Assembly: GCA_038330095.1 (NCBI GenBank)
Contig: JBBQNQ010000001.1
Span: 1 to 64,000 of the forward strand
DNA: 64,000 bases
DNA from: JBBPZA01 sp038330095
GTDB lineage: Bacteria > Actinomycetota > Thermoleophilia > Solirubrobacterales > Solirubrobacteraceae
Direction: 5' to 3'
Positions 61,662 through 64,000 of this stretch are shown one piece after another (position 1 is the stretch's first letter; the number at the start of each line of letters is the position of its first letter). The notes under the pieces are model-generated. The model was given only the letters and a program-made list of their open reading frames with translations. It was not told the origin of the DNA and made no database searches. Both the position numbers and the translations under genes were made by a program.

Positions 61662-62654
61662 TCAGGTCCGCGGAGCCTTGTCGACGTCGCGGTGGCTGAC
61701 CTCGACGAGGTACTCCCCGCGACGGCGGTACAGGGCCGACAGGTACTCGGCGATGACCACGGAACGGTGGCGCCCGCCGGTGCAGCCGATGGCGATGGTG
61801 AGGTGCGCTTTGCCCTCGGCGACGTACTGGGGAAGCAGGTAGTCGAGCAGCGGAACGAGGTGGGCGTAGAACGCCTGCAGCTCGCCGCCACGATCGACGT
61901 AGGCGATGATGCGCGGGTCCACCCCGGTCAGGGATCGCAGCCGTGCCTCGTAGTGTGGATTGGGCAGGAAGCGCACGTCGAAGGCAAGGTCGGCGTCGCG
62001 CGGGGGGCCGTGCTTGTGGCCGAAGCTCATGAAGGTGACGGCCAGCTTGCCCGGCGTGCTCGTAGGGAGCATCTCGTCGGCGACCCGCCTGCGCAGCTCG
62101 GAGGCCTTGAGCCCGGTGGTGTCGATCACGATCTCGGCGCGCTCCTTCAGCGGCTCGAGCAGCGCGTGCTCGGCCGCGATGCCGTCGGCGACGCTGCCCA
62201 TCGGGGACAGCGGGTGGCGGCGGCGCGTCTCCTTGAAGCGGGTGAGCAGCGCCTGCTCCTCGGCATCGAGGAACAGCACGCGGTGCGCGATGCCGGCCTG
62301 CTCCAGGCCGTCGAGCACCTCGACCAGGCCCTCGAAGTAGTCCCCGCCGCGCACGTCGGTGACCACGGCCGAGCGCTCGACCTGCGAACCCGGATGCACG
62401 AAGAGATCGGCGAGGTGGCGGATCATCTCGGGCGGCAGGTTGTCGACGCAGAAGTAGCCCGCGTCCTCGAACAGGTGCATCGTGGTGGACTTGCCGGCGC
62501 CGGAGTAGCCGGTGATGATCACCAGGTCGCGCAGCGGCGAGGGCTGCTCGCGGGGCGCGTCGCGCCCGTTTCGCCGGCTCAGGCGCAGCCGCTCGCTGAG
62601 GCGAACGGGCCGGGCGGCCTCCATGCGACTGATTCTGGCGGGCTCATCGGTCAT
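61662..62654 (-). CDS. rapZ: RapZ-family nucleotide-binding protein
   Basis: The 330-residue P-loop protein has Walker A in VIITGYSGAGKSTTMHLFED, DVRGGDYFEGLVEVLD, and the RapZ C-terminal segment IAIGCTGGRHRSVVIAEYL. In enterobacteria RapZ controls glmS through small RNAs; in Gram-positives its role is less clear. The N-terminal 40 residues are low-complexity, and an ATG at codon 11 (MEAARPVRL) is also possible. It follows uvrC as in most actinobacteria. yvcK and whiA, usual next neighbours, are not here. Confidence 0.95.
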   Translation of the reverse strand: MTDEPARISRMEAARPVRLSERLRLSRRNGRDAPREQPSPLRDLVIITGYSGAGKSTTMHLFEDAGYFCVDNLPPEMIRHLADLFVHPGSQVERSAVVTDVRGGDYFEGLVEVLDGLEQAGIAHRVLFLDAEEQALLTRFKETRRRHPLSPMGSVADGIAAEHALLEPLKERAEIVIDTTGLKASELRRRVADEMLPTSTPGKLAVTFMSFGHKHGPPRDADLAFDVRFLPNPHYEARLRSLTGVDPRIIAYVDRGGELQAFYAHLVPLLDYLLPQYVAEGKAHLTIAIGCTGGRHRSVVIAEYLSALYRRRGEYLVEVSHRDVDKAPRT

Positions 62655-62732
62655 GGGGTGACGATGCTGTTAACGCAGCGGGTGCGCATGCGGTTCGGGG
62701 AAGCTCTCGGCCGGCGGGATCGCGGGGCTCGC

Positions 62733-64000
62733 TCAGCGGCCGGTCTTGTTGAGCGAGGCGTAGAGCACGCGGGCCACCTTGCCCGGGATCCCCGGGACCG
62801 CCTCGAGCTCCTCGCGCGACGCCGCCAGGACCGCCTCGGGGGATCCGAAGTGGTTGAGCAGCGCGCGCTTGCGGGCGGGGCCGATGCCCTGCAGCCCATC
62901 GAAGATCGACTCGGTCATCTCGCGGTCGCGGCGCGCGCGGTGGTGAGTCAGCGCGAAGCGGTGCGCCTCGTCGCGAACCCGCTGGAGCAACTGGAGCTCG
63001 GGCGTGTCGTGGTCGAGCATGAGCGGCGCCTGCCGTCCAGGGAGGAAGACCTCTTCGATGCGCTTGGCGAGGGCGATGACCGCGACGCCGCGCTCGCGGA
63101 AGCCGGGCAGCGCGGCCATCGCGCTGGACAGCTGGCCCCTGCCGCCGTCGATGACGATCACGTTGGGCAGCGCGGCGAAGCTCGCGTCGTGCTCGCGGTC
63201 GTGGGGCGAGATGTCGTGCTGGCGCTCGAACTGGGCGAGGCGGCGGCCGAGGACCTCGGACATCGCCGCGAAGTCGTCGGCGCCCTCGAAGCCGCGGATC
63301 CGGAAGCGCCGGTAGTCGGACTTCTTGGGCGCGCCGCCCTCGAAGACGACCATCGAGGCTACGTTGTTTGTGCCCATCAGGTTGGAGATGTCGAAGCACT
63401 CGATCCGCAGCGGGACGGAGTCGAGGCGCAGGGCGCGCTGAAGGCCGTCGAGCGCTTCGACGCGCCGCTGCCGGCGCCGCTCCGCCTTCAGCTTCTCCTG
63501 GTCGAGCGCCAGGCGGGCGTTGCGTTCGGCGAGGTCGAGGATGCGCCGCTTGTCGCCGCGCTCGGCGTGACGTAGCTCGACGGGCCCTCCGCGACGCTGC
63601 GCGAGGACCTCCGCCAGCGCAGAACCCTCCCCCACTCCGCGCTGCACCACCAGCTGCGTCGGGATGGCCATCGCGCTCGCGTAGTACTGGAGGATGAACT
63701 CCTCGGCCACCTCTTCGACCTCGCGGCCCGCCTCGTTGAGCAGGTAGAAGCTCTGACGGTCGGACAGCACGCCGTCACGGACCTGGAAGACCTGGGCGTT
63801 GGCGTCCGCGTCCTCGACAGCGACGGCGATGGCGTCGAGCGTGCCCACCGCCTCGTTGGAGATCCGCTGGCGCTCGAGCAGCGAGCGAACGGCGCGCAGG
63901 CGGTTGCGCTCCAGTGCGGCCTGCTCGAAGCGCTGGTCCTCGGCCGCCCGCTTCATCCGCCCCTCGAGCTGGGCCTCGATCTCCCGGTAGCGGCCGGAGA
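62733..64000 (-). CDS. uvrC: Excinuclease ABC subunit C, 3' part
   Basis: At least 422 C-terminal residues are in the window; the 5' end runs off the right edge. The UVR domain is in EIEAQLEGRMKRAAEDQRFEQAALERNRL, the RNase-H-like endonuclease region has IECFDISNLMGTNNVASMVV, and VIVIDGGRGQLSSAM carries catalytic acids. The helix-hairpin-helix pairs are at the end (LQGIGPARKRALLNHFGSPE, LEAVPGIPGKVARVLY). It makes both incisions in nucleotide excision repair with UvrAB. Confidence 0.96.
   Translation of the reverse strand, partial: SGRYREIEAQLEGRMKRAAEDQRFEQAALERNRLRAVRSLLERQRISNEAVGTLDAIAVAVEDADANAQVFQVRDGVLSDRQSFYLLNEAGREVEEVAEEFILQYYASAMAIPTQLVVQRGVGEGSALAEVLAQRRGGPVELRHAERGDKRRILDLAERNARLALDQEKLKAERRRQRRVEALDGLQRALRLDSVPLRIECFDISNLMGTNNVASMVVFEGGAPKKSDYRRFRIRGFEGADDFAAMSEVLGRRLAQFERQHDISPHDREHDASFAALPNVIVIDGGRGQLSSAMAALPGFRERGVAVIALAKRIEEVFLPGRQAPLMLDHDTPELQLLQRVRDEAHRFALTHHRARRDREMTESIFDGLQGIGPARKRALLNHFGSPEAVLAASREELEAVPGIPGKVARVLYASLNKTGR

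Overview
The window is GC-rich chromosomal DNA with long, densely packed ORFs, frequent GTG starts and many 4-nt ATGA/GTGA overlaps. Gene content points to an actinomycete, most likely class Thermoleophilia (Solirubrobacterales-like): DUF2510, DUF6325 and SHOCT proteins, an F420-type LLM oxidoreductase, a c-di-AMP riboswitch ahead of a cell-wall peptidase, and uvrC-rapZ next to gap-pgk-tpiA-gpmI. The taxonomic placement is inference from gene families. I see no insertion sequence, prophage, CRISPR array, replication origin or rRNA. The only tRNA is a tRNA-Ser(GGA).

Region 1 (1-14100) reads as a stress/respiration island. One minus-strand operon runs zwf, GH15 glucosidase, GMC oxidoreductase, ndh (NDH-2), cydA, cydB. 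Around it lie glutamate decarboxylase, a DUF7144 membrane protein, a K+ channel, a holin-like protein, DUF6325, SHOCT and DUF899 proteins and a broken response-regulator receiver. Four copies of an oriented, nearly palindromic 19-bp motif (A/T TCA-YYCG-NNN-SGGGTGAT) sit 32-63 bp before the first genes, which suggests one regulon. Region 2 (14.1-28.1 kb) holds GST-like, Sco1/TlpA, secreted, M23 peptidase, RTX-like, AzlCD, MprF-like, esterase and transporter genes.

Region 3 (28.1-32.3 kb) is a gamma-glutamylation amine-catabolism operon (GS-like ligase, PuuD-type hydrolase, aldehyde dehydrogenase, SDR). Region 4 (32.4-36.6 kb) has a secreted lipase, an MMPL exporter, a SnoaL-like protein and a degraded patch. 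Region 5 (36.6-39.96 kb) is a molybdate-uptake operon: HTH-Mop regulator, modA, modB, modC and a stand-alone Mop protein, with a palindrome abutting the regulator's start codon. Region 6 (40-56 kb) is a mixed set of single genes: SDRs, LLM, VOC, SRPBCC, MOSC, M29 aminopeptidase, arginase-like, ferritin and tgt. Region 7 (56.5-64 kb) is a MarR regulator, the lower-glycolysis operon gap-pgk-tpiA-gpmI, then rapZ and the 3' part of uvrC.

Reading caution: at least nine reading-frame breaks are each repaired by restoring one (once two) G or C in a short G/C run. This looks like consensus under-calling as much as gene decay, so genes marked pseudogene for a frameshift may be intact in the organism. 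Three in-frame stop codons (in the receiver gene, in puuD, and in a remnant near 50.4 kb) are substitutions and are not explained this way.
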